The position numbers and the translations under genes are program-made. A stretch of DNA of 64,000 bases, from the NCBI GenBank assembly GCA_964550615.1, contig CAZKAB010000005.1, positions 15,640 to 79,639 of the forward strand, written 5' to 3'. Below, piece after piece: positions 25,658 to 34,754 of this stretch (position 1 is its first letter; the number at the start of each line of letters is the position of its first letter). This DNA comes from M55B144 sp964550615. GTDB taxonomy: Bacteria; Bipolaricaulota; Bipolaricaulia; UBA7950; UBA9294. Under the pieces are notes generated by a model. It was not told the origin of the DNA, did not search any database, and saw only the letters and a list, made by a program, of their open reading frames with translations.

Positions 25658-27223
25658 TTGCATTATGCAATGGGAACACCACTCAACATCAGCAACGACC
25701 TCAGTCTGGATCTGGAAGACGTCATTGGGAAGTGCATCGCCATCCTTGGCATTCGCGGCTCGGGAAAGTCGAACACGGCCGGCGTAATCTTTGAGGAACT
25801 CCTGCGTAACAACTATCCCCTATCCATCATTGATATCGACGGTGAGTACTTCGGGCTGAAAGAGAAGTACGAGGTACTGGTCGTGGGGCACGGGAAGGGC
25901 GTGGAGATCGAAGTCGATGTTGACTGCGCAGAAGAGATCGCGCAGATCAGCATGGAGAAGAATATCCCCGTCGTTGTCGATCTCAGTGGGTTCCTCTCGG
26001 ATGAACGCACCGCGTTTCTCACTGACTATCTAGGTTCGCTCTGGACTCTTGCGGGCAAGCTGCGACGGCCGTACATCATCGGAATCGAGGAAGCACACGA
26101 ATTCATACCGCAGGGTGTGAAGACCGAACTGAAGGAACTCGTGGCTCGCGTCGCCTTGCGCGGCCGCAAACGGGGATTGGGAGCGATCATCGTCTCACAA
26201 CGTAGCGCAAAGGTGGAGAAGGATGTGCTCAGCCAGGCCGGCATGCTCTTCCTGCACCGTGTAGTGCATGAGGTTGACATGCACGTCTACTCGGATCTCC
26301 TCCCGTGGCGCAAGAACGAAACAAAAGAGATCATCACCGCTCTTTCGATCGGGGAATGTGTATATCTCAACGGCGACACTGTGCTACCCATCTATGTTCG
26401 TGAACGGGAGACGTTCCACGCTGGGTTCACGCCGTCACTCGAGGTTGTCGTTACGCCGCAGTTGAAGCAGGTCAGCCAAGAGATTATTGAGGCCATCGAG
26501 CACGCAAAACAGGGGAAAGGAAAGAAATCCCGCGTCGATGAGTTGAAGGAACAGATCTCGCGCCTTGAAACGGAAGTGGCAAACAAGGACGAGACGATCG
26601 TCCGCTTGGAAGAGATAGCGCGTACGCTCGGTTACATCAAAGTGGAGGTTCCGTCGCCGACTTTTCCCGAAGTACAGAACATCGACAAGGCAATTGTACA
26701 TTCGGTCGAGCATCCGGCGGGCATGCGCACGGGCACCCGAGTGGCCGACTATCCTGCCAGAGCGATCGTCGTGGAGCAGCCCGAGTCATCGTCGCCCATT
26801 GGGTCAGAGCCTGATAGAGTGATCGACATTGAATCGATGTCGGATGGTGACGACGACTTGCCGCATGCCATCGAGCGGCACATTGAGCGAGTTGTGTCTC
26901 GTATTACCCGCAAAGGCGTGCTGCATAGACGTATCCTCGGATTCGTCGTCGGACATGCGCCTATATCCTATTCCGTGGGCCAAATCGCCGCCTGGACAAA
27001 CTGCGCCAAGGGCGTCATCGAGAACGATCCGCCGCGTGAGTTCCTGGAGATGGGGCTTCTGGTCCGAGAACGTCGCACGGATGGAATGCACTATCGCAGC
27101 AACCTCAAGGGGTTCGTAACCCGCGAGTTTGGTGTATTCCAACCCGACATAGTTCCCCACGACCTCCACAAGATCACCAGCCGTCTGCGCGATCGACTCG
27201 TTGCCATCGGGATGAGTCAGTAA
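25658..27223 (+). CDS. HerA-like ATPase with coiled coil and C-terminal winged helix
   Basis: A 521-residue protein. Residues 1-260 are a HerA/FtsK-type ATPase (DUF87): GIRGSGKSNTAGVIFEELL is Walker A, YIIGIEEAHEF is Walker B with the catalytic glutamate, and GAIIVSQRSAKVEKDV is sensor-like. Residues 280-325 form a coiled coil (VDELKEQISRLETEVANKDE). Residues 395-521 look like one or two winged helices (GVLHRRILGFVVGHAP, then QIAAWTNCAKGVIEND). The N-terminal HAS barrel of archaeal HerA is missing, and no nurA is adjacent. The TTG at 25658 has GAGAGG upstream; an ATG at 25670 is equally possible. It is probably a DNA-pumping motor, partner unknown. Confidence 0.82.
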   Translation: MHYAMGTPLNISNDLSLDLEDVIGKCIAILGIRGSGKSNTAGVIFEELLRNNYPLSIIDIDGEYFGLKEKYEVLVVGHGKGVEIEVDVDCAEEIAQISMEKNIPVVVDLSGFLSDERTAFLTDYLGSLWTLAGKLRRPYIIGIEEAHEFIPQGVKTELKELVARVALRGRKRGLGAIIVSQRSAKVEKDVLSQAGMLFLHRVVHEVDMHVYSDLLPWRKNETKEIITALSIGECVYLNGDTVLPIYVRERETFHAGFTPSLEVVVTPQLKQVSQEIIEAIEHAKQGKGKKSRVDELKEQISRLETEVANKDETIVRLEEIARTLGYIKVEVPSPTFPEVQNIDKAIVHSVEHPAGMRTGTRVADYPARAIVVEQPESSSPIGSEPDRVIDIESMSDGDDDLPHAIERHIERVVSRITRKGVLHRRILGFVVGHAPISYSVGQIAAWTNCAKGVIENDPPREFLEMGLLVRERRTDGMHYRSNLKGFVTREFGVFQPDIVPHDLHKITSRLRDRLVAIGMSQ

Positions 27224-27258
27224 AGTCTTTTGGTATCGCTGTTTCAGCTCTTGAAGCG

Positions 27259-27288
27259 TTGACGATCCCCCCCCTCTTGAGCTACAAT
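27259..27288 (+). promoter_or_regulatory. Promoter of hpf
   Basis: TTGACG (27259-27264), 18 nt, TACAAT (27283-27288). A GAAGGAGGGG ribosome-binding site and the ATG follow. Confidence 0.65.
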
Positions 27289-27309
27289 GATTTGTGTGAA
27301 GGAGGGGGC

Positions 27310-27828
27310 ATGAAGGTAAAAATCGTTGAGCGACACACTACCCCAAGCGATGCTTTGCGTGACTATGTACTGGACAAGACCGATGGATTGAAGAGATACT
27401 TCGATCGGATCATCAGCATCGATGCCGTCTTGGCAGTTGAGAAAGAACGACAGATAGCTGATTTGCACGCGCATCTGACGAACCGGAAGTTGATCATGGC
27501 GCACGAAGAATCTTCTGACATGTACGCATCGATCGACAAAGCAATCGATCGCCTCAAACGCCAGTTGGTCAAGTACAAAGATCATCTCAACGATCATGGG
27601 GCCGAAGCCTCCAGCGAGAAGGATGAAGAAGTTCCCGCCGCGACTGATCGCGAAATCATCCGTACGAAAACGTACTTCCCGAAACCGATGACGCCGGAAG
27701 AGGCGGCGCTGCAACTCGACGCTCTGGAGCGAGAATTTCTTGTGTTCGTGAACGCGGAAAGCGATCAAGTGAGCATCATGTATCATCGTCGGGATGGAAA
27801 CTACGGGTTGATCGAACCAAGACGTTAG
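27310..27828 (+). CDS. hpf: Ribosome hibernation promoting factor, long form
   Basis: A 172-residue long HPF. The N-terminal half (MKVKIVERHTTPSDALRDYV, then YASIDKAIDRLKRQLVKYKD) sits in the mRNA channel of the resting 30S subunit. After a charged linker, the C-terminal dimerisation domain (KTYFPKPMTPEEAALQLDAL, then FLVFVNAESDQVSIMYHRRDG) joins two 70S ribosomes. The GAAGGAGGGGGC before the ATG at 27310 sets the start. Confidence 0.93.
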   Translation: MKVKIVERHTTPSDALRDYVLDKTDGLKRYFDRIISIDAVLAVEKERQIADLHAHLTNRKLIMAHEESSDMYASIDKAIDRLKRQLVKYKDHLNDHGAEASSEKDEEVPAATDREIIRTKTYFPKPMTPEEAALQLDALEREFLVFVNAESDQVSIMYHRRDGNYGLIEPRR

Positions 27829-27854
27829 GGGAGGAGAATGCCCAAGGACAACGC

Positions 27855-28934
27855 GTGGTAACAGCACTCGCCCTGTTTTCAGGCAGTCTGGCCAGCCAGC
27901 TGGCGGTGCGATTGATCGAGCGCTCGTCGGTCGTTGACAGGATCTTTCTGCTGCACTTTCGGTCTCCGTTTTTCGAGGAGTACGATGAAGTACGCGAACT
28001 CGTCAAGAGCGAATGGCCGACGGTCACGTTTCGTACTCAGTCCTTGAAGAAAGACTACCGCCGTCTGGTGAACATCATTCCCGGGCACTCATTCTTGCTG
28101 TTCCGCAGCTGTCTCAGCTGCCGGACGCTCATGCTTTCTCGCGCCATCCGTTTCATGCAACGCGTTAAGGCTGATTTCATCGTCACAGGCGAGGTTGCTG
28201 GGCATAACGGTCTCTCTGAACGCGAGATGGAGAGGATCACGGAGGACTTGGGAATTGGCGGGCTTGTGTTGCGCCCGCTCTCAGCGCGCCTTTTGCCAAC
28301 AACAATCCCCGAGATCAAGGGGTGGATCAAGCGAGAGCGCCTTGGAGACCTGCGTGACGGCGATGATGAACGCCTGGCAGAATGGGGACGATCACTGGGG
28401 CTGATACCGGATGATCCCGAACCCCGTCCCTGTCGATGCAAACTGACTATTCCGGGTTTCGGCGAGAGGCTGGGGAACCTGTTCGAGGAAGAGAGCTTCA
28501 CTCTCAACACACTGAAGCTGTTGGAATTTCGTCTCTACTATAAGTATGACCCCGATGTGAAGCTAGTTCTGGCGGTCGATGAAGACGAGAAGAGGACGCT
28601 GCAGACGTACTTCTTACCACAGGATCTGCGTGTCTATCTCCCGACGCACCGAGGCCCAATGACGCTTGTACGTGCCAACTGGGCAGGCAAGTCTAAGCGT
28701 GAAACACAAGAGATCATCACGATCGCCGGACGAATCACTGCCATGTACAGCGATGCCGCTCATCTTGCAAGTGTCCCTGTCAAGTATCGGTTTGAGCAGG
28801 ATGACGAAACGCAGCAATTGAATGTGCTTCCGTTCCGGTCGCCGGATGAGATCTCACGGGATTGCTTTTCCTGCGAGCTTTGCTCAAGCGATGAAATCTC
28901 ACTGGCTTCGCCGCTTGAAAAACATGCCGAGTAA
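27855..28934 (+). CDS. PP-loop (adenylation/thiolation-type) protein, ThiI/MnmA-like
   Basis: A 359-residue protein resembling predicted PP-loop ATPases of tRNA thiolation. The N-terminal loop reads ALFSGSLASQLAVRLI, where SGGxDS would be canonical. CLSC near residue 85 and CRCKL near residue 195 supply cysteine pairs that could bind a metal or relay sulfur. The C-terminal part (LVLAVDEDEKRTLQTYFL, NWAGKSKRETQEIITIAGRI) resembles DUF814-type RNA-binding segments found in related thermophile proteins. The GTG at 27855 has AAGGA upstream. The reaction is not established. It lies after hpf, probably in the same transcript. Confidence 0.65.
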   Translation: MVTALALFSGSLASQLAVRLIERSSVVDRIFLLHFRSPFFEEYDEVRELVKSEWPTVTFRTQSLKKDYRRLVNIIPGHSFLLFRSCLSCRTLMLSRAIRFMQRVKADFIVTGEVAGHNGLSEREMERITEDLGIGGLVLRPLSARLLPTTIPEIKGWIKRERLGDLRDGDDERLAEWGRSLGLIPDDPEPRPCRCKLTIPGFGERLGNLFEEESFTLNTLKLLEFRLYYKYDPDVKLVLAVDEDEKRTLQTYFLPQDLRVYLPTHRGPMTLVRANWAGKSKRETQEIITIAGRITAMYSDAAHLASVPVKYRFEQDDETQQLNVLPFRSPDEISRDCFSCELCSSDEISLASPLEKHAE

Positions 28935-29042
28935 GGTATACTCGGAATTGGTGCTTTAGGTCTGAATACGTCGAGCAACGCGCAATACGAATTCAGAATA
29001 GAAAAAGAAAACGACAACCCCCAGAAGGGCAAAGGGGGCAGT

Positions 29043-29270
29043 ATGCCTTTTTATCGCTATAAGTGCGTCCATTGTGAGACGGTTTACAAGGTTCTACAGC
29101 AGAAGGGAAACGGATCTTCGGTAGTCTGCCCGGAATGCGGGAGCAGGGAGGCCGGACGTTTGCTTCCCCGCATTGGCGTGATATATAGGGGAAACGGATA
29201 CTACAGTACCGACTACGCGAGGAAAGGGAAGAATGGTCGGGCGACCGCGGCCGCCAAGGCCGAGGAGTGA
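29043..29270 (+). CDS. FmdB-family zinc-ribbon protein
   Basis: A 75-residue protein with the FmdB-type regulatory zinc ribbon: YRYKCVHCETVYKV and VCPECGSREAGRLLP provide two CxxC pairs. An alanine- and lysine-rich tail follows YYSTDYARKGKNG. The family was named from a formamidase regulator, but most members have no tested function. AAAGGGGGC precedes the ATG. It lies just upstream of a terminator-like hairpin and rpoC. Confidence 0.85.
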   Translation: MPFYRYKCVHCETVYKVLQQKGNGSSVVCPECGSREAGRLLPRIGVIYRGNGYYSTDYARKGKNGRATAAAKAEE

Positions 29271-29313
29271 GCACTTGGTCCATCTCTTCAGACGAAGTTT
29301 ATGAGTTTACGGC

Positions 29314-29338
29314 GGTCCCGTTTTGACGGGACCCTTTT
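29314..29338 (+). terminator. Hairpin with U-tract between the zinc-ribbon gene and rpoC
   Basis: GGTCCCGT (29314-29321) pairs perfectly with ACGGGACC (29326-29333) around a TTTG loop, followed by CTTTT. It looks like an intrinsic terminator after the FmdB-type gene. It lies close to the rpoC start, and no strong promoter is visible downstream of it, so it may act as an attenuator for rpoC. Confidence 0.65.
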
Positions 29339-29389
29339 GCAAGCGTGGCGCAAGCGGAGATACATGCGCCCAGACGTGAGGTGAGCCTA

Positions 29390-32300
29390 TTGATTTCAGG
29401 CGACGACATCAAGCGGGTGAAGTTGCAGCTGGCTTCTCCTGAAGACATGATCGGTTGGTCGCACGGCGAGGTTACCGAGTCCGAAACGATCAACTATCGC
29501 ACGCATCGAGCCGAGAGAGGCGGGCTCTATGCGGAGGAGATTTTCGGCCCGGAGAACAGCTACGAATGCGCGTGCGGGAAGTACAAAGGGAAGAAATACG
29601 AAGGGATCACCTGCGAAAAATGCCATGTTCTGGTTACTGATTCTTCCGTTAGGCGAGTGAACATGGGACACATATCACTGGCTAGTCCAGTGGTGCACTT
29701 CTGGTTTCTAAAGGGTGTCTCAAGCCTTCTTGCGCGCCTGCTGGGAATGAAGAAGAAGGAACTTCAACAGATCGCCTACTACGAAACCGAGCCGATGGAG
29801 CAAGCGCTCTATCTCGTAACCTCGTCGCAAGCGCGGGAAGTGCGACCGGGGGAAACGCTCTATTCCTCTGAGGTGGAAATCCTCAGCAAAGCCTTTGATT
29901 TCGACGTCGAACAAGCGTATTTCGTCGATAGTGCGCCGGCCGTCATAGCCGAAGAGGCCGGAAGGGTCACTCTGGAGGAGAAGCGCCTTACGAACGGGGA
30001 GAAAACACAAGCAGTGGTCGTCGGATCGAAGGAATACCCGCTTGCTGGTGCCGCTGAGCTGAACGTAGAAGATGGTGATGAGGTGGAAGCGGGGGCCGTG
30101 ATCGCGGATCGACCCGTGGGCGAGCTGTGTTCCAAGACCGCATTTGACATGTTGGTCGATAGCTACGGGCCTGAAGTGAGCGGAGAGGCGATTGATCGCG
30201 ACATCCTGGACAGCCTTGTCTTCCTCATTACGCGAGTGAAAGATCCGGCGTTTCCTCGCCGGCTAGGCGACCGCATTACATACTTGGATAAGCGTGCCTA
30301 CGAGCGGGTTTATCCGGATGGATTCGTCGCCGCCACAGGCGCGGCGGGGATCAAGGGACTCTTGGAGAGAACGAACTTCGACGATCTTCATCGCGACTTG
30401 ACCGACGAGCTCGAGCACGAATCGGCGATGGGAAACCGGAGGCGGCTGATTAAGCGGCTTGAAGTCGTTGATCAGCTGCGCGATTCGGAGAACAACCCGC
30501 AAGACATGATCCTGGAAGTAATACCCGTACTGCCGCCGGCGCTGCGCCCAATGATCCAGCTGGAAGGCGGGAAGTTTGCTACCACGGATCTGAACGACCT
30601 GTACCGTCGCATTATCAACCGCAACAACCGGCTGAAAAAGCTCAATGACATGGGCGCGCCGGAAGTCATCCTACGTAACGAGCGCCGCATGTTGCAGGAA
30701 GCGGTGGATGCGCTGATCCACAATGAGAAGAAGGAGAGTCCGATTCGCGGTCGCGACAACCGTCCCCTCAAGTCCCTGTCCGAACGGATTCACGGGAAGC
30801 ACGGGCGCCTTCGGCGTAATCTTCTCGGACGGCGCGTGGATTACTCGGGGCGAGCCGTAATCGTTGTCGATCCAAAGCTGAAGCTCTCTCAATGCGGCAT
30901 ACCGAAGAAGATGGCCCTCGACCTGTTCAAGCCGTTCATCCTCCATTATCTCGAGACGACCACGTTCTCTGATTTCGATGAGATAAAGAACAAGGCCCTG
31001 CGTGGGGGGATGCCCGAAGTATGGGACATCCTGGAGAAGCTGATCAAGAGCCATCCGGTACTCTTGAATCGTGCTCCCACATTGCATCGCTTGTCGATGC
31101 AGTCATTCGAGCCGATCCTTGTCGACGGCGACGCCATTCATATCCATCCATTGGTATGCACACCGTATAATGCGGATTTCGATGGTGACCAAATGGCGGT
31201 CCACCTTCCCCTATCCCCGGAGGCGATCGCTGAGGCACGTGAATTGATGGCTGCGCCACGGAACATCCTTTCGCCGGCGCATGGAGAACCGCTGAGCTTG
31301 CCTACGCAAGACCCGGTGTACGCTTACTATTACCTGACCCTGCTCGACCCGGACGCACAAGGGGCCGGTAAGTACTTCCGCGACCTCGACGAGGCGTGGC
31401 GGGCGCATGAGGACGGCTTTGTCGACCTCCATAGCCCGGTCAAGATTCGCATCGACGGGCGCCTCATCGATACGACGATCGGCCGCGCAGAACTGAACAG
31501 CATATTTCCGGAAGAGATTCGCAACTACGAGCGGATCATGGACCGTCCTGCGATCAAGAACGTGATCATGGAGTGTCATCACCGCTTCGGGTGGGAAAAA
31601 ACGTCCGAGGTGCTGGACAATCTCAAGGACCTGGGCTTCAAATACGCGATGCTCTCGGGATTGACGATCTCGATCAAGGACTGCCTCATCCCACCGGAGA
31701 AAGAGGGGATCATCAACAACTCCTATGCGGTGGTGAAACGTATTGAGACCATGTATCGCCTCGGTTTGGCGACGGACGACGAACGCCGCCGTGCTGTGAT
31801 TCGTGTGTGGCGACGAACGGTGGATGACGTGGAAGACGCGACAATGGAGAATCTGCGTCAACACAAATACAACTCTGTCTATGGGATAGTCAATTCCGGA
31901 GCCCGTGGCGGCCCGGATCAGGTGAAACAGCTGTGCGGCATGCGCGGACCGATGGCCGGCCCTTCCGGCGACATCATCGAACGCCCGGTTGTTTCCAACT
32001 TTCGCGAAGGCTTGGATATGATGGAGTACTTCATCTCTACACATGGCGGGCGAAAGGGAGCGGCGGACACGGCCTTGAAAACGGCGGATTCCGGATATCT
32101 GACCCGGCGCCTTGTCGACGCCACCTCGGATACGATCGTGCGTAGGTTGGACTGTGGAACATCGCAGGGAGTGGACATTGATCCGCTCCGATTCAGCAAG
32201 CACGATTTGATGGAATCGATTGAGGAACGCATCTATGGCCGAGTGACGGCACGACCGATTACAGACCCCGAAACCGGCGAAGCCATCATCGATGCCGATC

Positions 32301-34324
32301 AATGGATCTCGCACGAGATGGCGGAACAGGTCGGGCGTCTGGAGGCAGTGCTTCCGTTGAGCGGCAAGGGAATAGAGCGCTTAGTCGGAACGAAGTGCGT
32401 GGGCGATGTACACGATCCTAGTGGCGGAAGAGTGATAGTGCAGGCCGACGAGCTTCTCACGCCGCGGCTGGTGGAGAATCTAAAGAAGGCCGGCATAAAA
32501 GAGATAACGGTTCGCCCGCAGATTGTTATCCGTTCACCCATGGTCTGTGAAACCATTAACGGCGTCTGCCAGCGGTGCTACGGCTACGATATGAGCAATC
32601 ACAAGCCGGTGGCGCTGGGTACGGCAATCGGCGTTATTGCCGCGCAGTCGGTCGGAGAGCCCGGTACTCAGTTGACGATGAGGACATTCCACACCGGAGG
32701 CGTTGCCGGCGAAGACATCACACAGGGCCTCCCGCGTGCCGAAGAGTTGTTCGAAGCGCGCAAGGCGATGAAGAGTGCGGCAGCTGAAATCTCGCCGCTT
32801 GATGGACACATCATCTCTGTAACGGCGATGGAGACGGGAAAAGATCGTGTGGAGATCGTCGGGGAACAACGCGTCATCCAGATTCCATCTGTGTTGCACC
32901 CGGCGGAAGAAGGCGATGAAGTCGATGTTGCACATCTGATAGATGCTGCGAGCCCGTGCGCGGGCGAGGTGTTCCTGTTTGAGACGGATGCAGGGAAGTC
33001 AATGTTGGTGCTCGATTCGGATGCCGGCGACCGTTCGTACGTTCTGCCGCATGGTTCCGTCCCCTGCGTGAACGATGGAGACCCGGTAGTAGTGGACGAT
33101 GCGCTCACCGAAAGGTTCAACATCGAACCGCTAGTGGCAGGGAGCGCCGGCACGGTCAGCCTACCTGAAGGTGGAGAGAGGGTGTTCCACATTGTGAACG
33201 CGAATGGGGAGATAACGGAGTACGAGATCCCGTACGGAGCACGCATGATGGTTGAAGATGGCGCCACTGTGCGGATGGGAGACCAGGTCACTTCGCGCTC
33301 GAAACCGATCTACATTGCATCCGAGTCAGTGGGGAACGCTACCCGCCACGGAGATCGAATCATCGTACGAAACCCCGAAGGCCGTTCGATCCTGTTTCCT
33401 GTTACGGCGAATGTCTCTCCGCTCGTCGGAAACGGAGCGCGGGTAAGAGAGGGTGAAAAACTCGTACAGGTGGAAGTTCCTGACGCCGAGAGCCTACAAG
33501 TGGAGAAGGCCGAGGTTGATGGTGAAGTGACGCGCCTCAGTGTTCGCGCAAAGAGCGAGGTTGAAATCGATCAGATGGCGATGATCCGTTCCGGCGATAA
33601 GGTGAGAAAGGGCGATCTCCTCACCAAAGGAGTCGTTGCGCCTCATCTGCTCCTTGATCTAGCCGGAGTGAACAAGACGCGCGAATATCTGCTGACCGAG
33701 ATCCACAAGGTCTACAAGGCGCAGGGTGTAGATATAAACGACAAGCACATTGAGGTGATCATACGACAGATCCTAAACAACGTGCGCATTGTCGATTGTG
33801 GTGATTCACGGTTCCACCTGAACGATCTTATCCTGCTGGAGGAGTTCCAGCACGAAGTGCGCGCCCTTGTCGAATGGAATCAAAGAGCCGAACGAAAACG
33901 CGATGCGGCGATCGGTGAACCGTTGGCAGAGGACATCGTTTCTGATGGACACCTGTTTGCGACGACCGGTGATCCCCTCACACAGGAGATCATGAAGGCA
34001 GCATGGAGTGAGGGTTTGACGGAGCTCACGATTCGTCAGGGAGAAGAGCCGGTATCAGTGCCTCTGGAAGAGAAACGTCTCCCCAGCGGTGAACGGGAGC
34101 TGCTGCGGATATCCAAGGCGGCACTCAAGACGAAAGGGTGGCTGTCGGCCGCTTCATTCCAGCGCACGACGAAAGTGTTGTCGGAAGCGGCCTTGCGTGG
34201 GGATGTCGATGAGCTGGACGGACTCAAGCCCAGCGTCATAGTCGGAAAGCGGATCCCCGCCGGTACAGGCTTTGTTGCTGTTGAGGAAGAGACGGATGCC
34301 CCATTAGAGGAAGCGGCTGCTTGA
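29390..34324 (+). CDS. rpoC: DNA-directed RNA polymerase subunit beta'
   Basis: The catalytic beta' subunit, about 1644 residues. The N-terminal zinc ribbon is CACGKYK...CEKC near residues 60-75, the active-site NADFDGDQM near residue 595, the trigger-loop segment TFHTGGVAGEDITQGLPRAE near residue 1110, and the second zinc site CETINGVCQRC near residue 1050. Two lineage-specific insertions are visible: one after the zinc ribbon, and about 200 extra residues before the C-terminal clamp. The TTG at 29390 is preferred because GAGGTGA lies 5 nt upstream; the in-frame GTG at 29345 has no such site. rpoB is not upstream. The stop codon overlaps the rpsL promoter. Confidence 0.95.
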   Translation: MISGDDIKRVKLQLASPEDMIGWSHGEVTESETINYRTHRAERGGLYAEEIFGPENSYECACGKYKGKKYEGITCEKCHVLVTDSSVRRVNMGHISLASPVVHFWFLKGVSSLLARLLGMKKKELQQIAYYETEPMEQALYLVTSSQAREVRPGETLYSSEVEILSKAFDFDVEQAYFVDSAPAVIAEEAGRVTLEEKRLTNGEKTQAVVVGSKEYPLAGAAELNVEDGDEVEAGAVIADRPVGELCSKTAFDMLVDSYGPEVSGEAIDRDILDSLVFLITRVKDPAFPRRLGDRITYLDKRAYERVYPDGFVAATGAAGIKGLLERTNFDDLHRDLTDELEHESAMGNRRRLIKRLEVVDQLRDSENNPQDMILEVIPVLPPALRPMIQLEGGKFATTDLNDLYRRIINRNNRLKKLNDMGAPEVILRNERRMLQEAVDALIHNEKKESPIRGRDNRPLKSLSERIHGKHGRLRRNLLGRRVDYSGRAVIVVDPKLKLSQCGIPKKMALDLFKPFILHYLETTTFSDFDEIKNKALRGGMPEVWDILEKLIKSHPVLLNRAPTLHRLSMQSFEPILVDGDAIHIHPLVCTPYNADFDGDQMAVHLPLSPEAIAEARELMAAPRNILSPAHGEPLSLPTQDPVYAYYYLTLLDPDAQGAGKYFRDLDEAWRAHEDGFVDLHSPVKIRIDGRLIDTTIGRAELNSIFPEEIRNYERIMDRPAIKNVIMECHHRFGWEKTSEVLDNLKDLGFKYAMLSGLTISIKDCLIPPEKEGIINNSYAVVKRIETMYRLGLATDDERRRAVIRVWRRTVDDVEDATMENLRQHKYNSVYGIVNSGARGGPDQVKQLCGMRGPMAGPSGDIIERPVVSNFREGLDMMEYFISTHGGRKGAADTALKTADSGYLTRRLVDATSDTIVRRLDCGTSQGVDIDPLRFSKHDLMESIEERIYGRVTARPITDPETGEAIIDADQWISHEMAEQVGRLEAVLPLSGKGIERLVGTKCVGDVHDPSGGRVIVQADELLTPRLVENLKKAGIKEITVRPQIVIRSPMVCETINGVCQRCYGYDMSNHKPVALGTAIGVIAAQSVGEPGTQLTMRTFHTGGVAGEDITQGLPRAEELFEARKAMKSAAAEISPLDGHIISVTAMETGKDRVEIVGEQRVIQIPSVLHPAEEGDEVDVAHLIDAASPCAGEVFLFETDAGKSMLVLDSDAGDRSYVLPHGSVPCVNDGDPVVVDDALTERFNIEPLVAGSAGTVSLPEGGERVFHIVNANGEITEYEIPYGARMMVEDGATVRMGDQVTSRSKPIYIASESVGNATRHGDRIIVRNPEGRSILFPVTANVSPLVGNGARVREGEKLVQVEVPDAESLQVEKAEVDGEVTRLSVRAKSEVEIDQMAMIRSGDKVRKGDLLTKGVVAPHLLLDLAGVNKTREYLLTEIHKVYKAQGVDINDKHIEVIIRQILNNVRIVDCGDSRFHLNDLILLEEFQHEVRALVEWNQRAERKRDAAIGEPLAEDIVSDGHLFATTGDPLTQEIMKAAWSEGLTELTIRQGEEPVSVPLEEKRLPSGERELLRISKAALKTKGWLSAASFQRTTKVLSEAALRGDVDELDGLKPSVIVGKRIPAGTGFVAVEEETDAPLEEAAA

Positions 34325-34349
34325 CAGTTTCCGCGAAGAAATCTATAAT
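34321..34349 (+). promoter_or_regulatory. Consensus promoter of the ribosomal protein super-operon
   Basis: TTGACA (34321-34326), 17 nt, TATAAT (34344-34349): a perfect sigma-70 consensus. The -35 overlaps the rpoC stop codon. The genes from rpsL to rplQ follow without another clear promoter or terminator. Confidence 0.85.
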
Positions 34350-34372
34350 CCACCACGATTTGGAGAGTGAAT

Positions 34373-34744
34373 ATGCCGACGATTAATCAGCTTATCCGAT
34401 TGGGACGAAAACCGAAGACGAAGAAGAGCAAGGCCCCGGCACTCGGCTCCTGTCCTCTGCGCCGTGGGGTATGCACACGCGTATACACGCGTACCCCAAA
34501 GAAGCCGAACTCAGCGCTGCGAAAAGTGGCGCGCGTTCGACTCAGCAACGGCAAAGAGGTCACGGCCTACATCGGTGGGGAAGGGCACAACCTTCAGGAG
34601 CACTCCATGGTCATGGTCCGCGGCGGGCGCGTCAAGGATCTGCCTGGTGTCCGCTACCACATCGTGCGCGGAACACTGGACACCGAGGGTGTAGAAGGCC
34701 GGAAGCAGGGTCGCTCGAAATACGGCGCGAAGAAGGGGAGCTAG
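34373..34744 (+). CDS. rpsL: 30S ribosomal protein S12
   Basis: A 123-residue S12, which lines the decoding centre. MPTINQLIRLGRKPK begins the conserved sequence, and the streptomycin-sensitive loop TRTPKKPNSALRKVARVRLS and the GGRVKDLPGVRYHIVRG loop are intact. The ATG at 34373 is used because S12 proteins start MPTINQL; a GTG two codons earlier is not needed. GGAGAG lies upstream. It is the first gene of the long ribosomal transcript. Confidence 0.97.
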   Translation: MPTINQLIRLGRKPKTKKSKAPALGSCPLRRGVCTRVYTRTPKKPNSALRKVARVRLSNGKEVTAYIGGEGHNLQEHSMVMVRGGRVKDLPGVRYHIVRGTLDTEGVEGRKQGRSKYGAKKGS

Positions 34745-34754
34745 GGAGGATAGG

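Noticed and set aside
29337..29366. TTGCAA-N18-TACATG as an rpoC promoter
   Set aside because: The -10 matches the consensus at too few positions to support it.
31211..32314. 367-codon minus-strand frame inside rpoC
   Set aside because: It mirrors the codon pattern of rpoC; no motif, start signal or family match.
34350..34372. L4- or S7-type autoregulatory leader before the ribosomal block
   Set aside because: The leader from the consensus promoter to rpsL is only about 20 nt and cannot hold such a structure.
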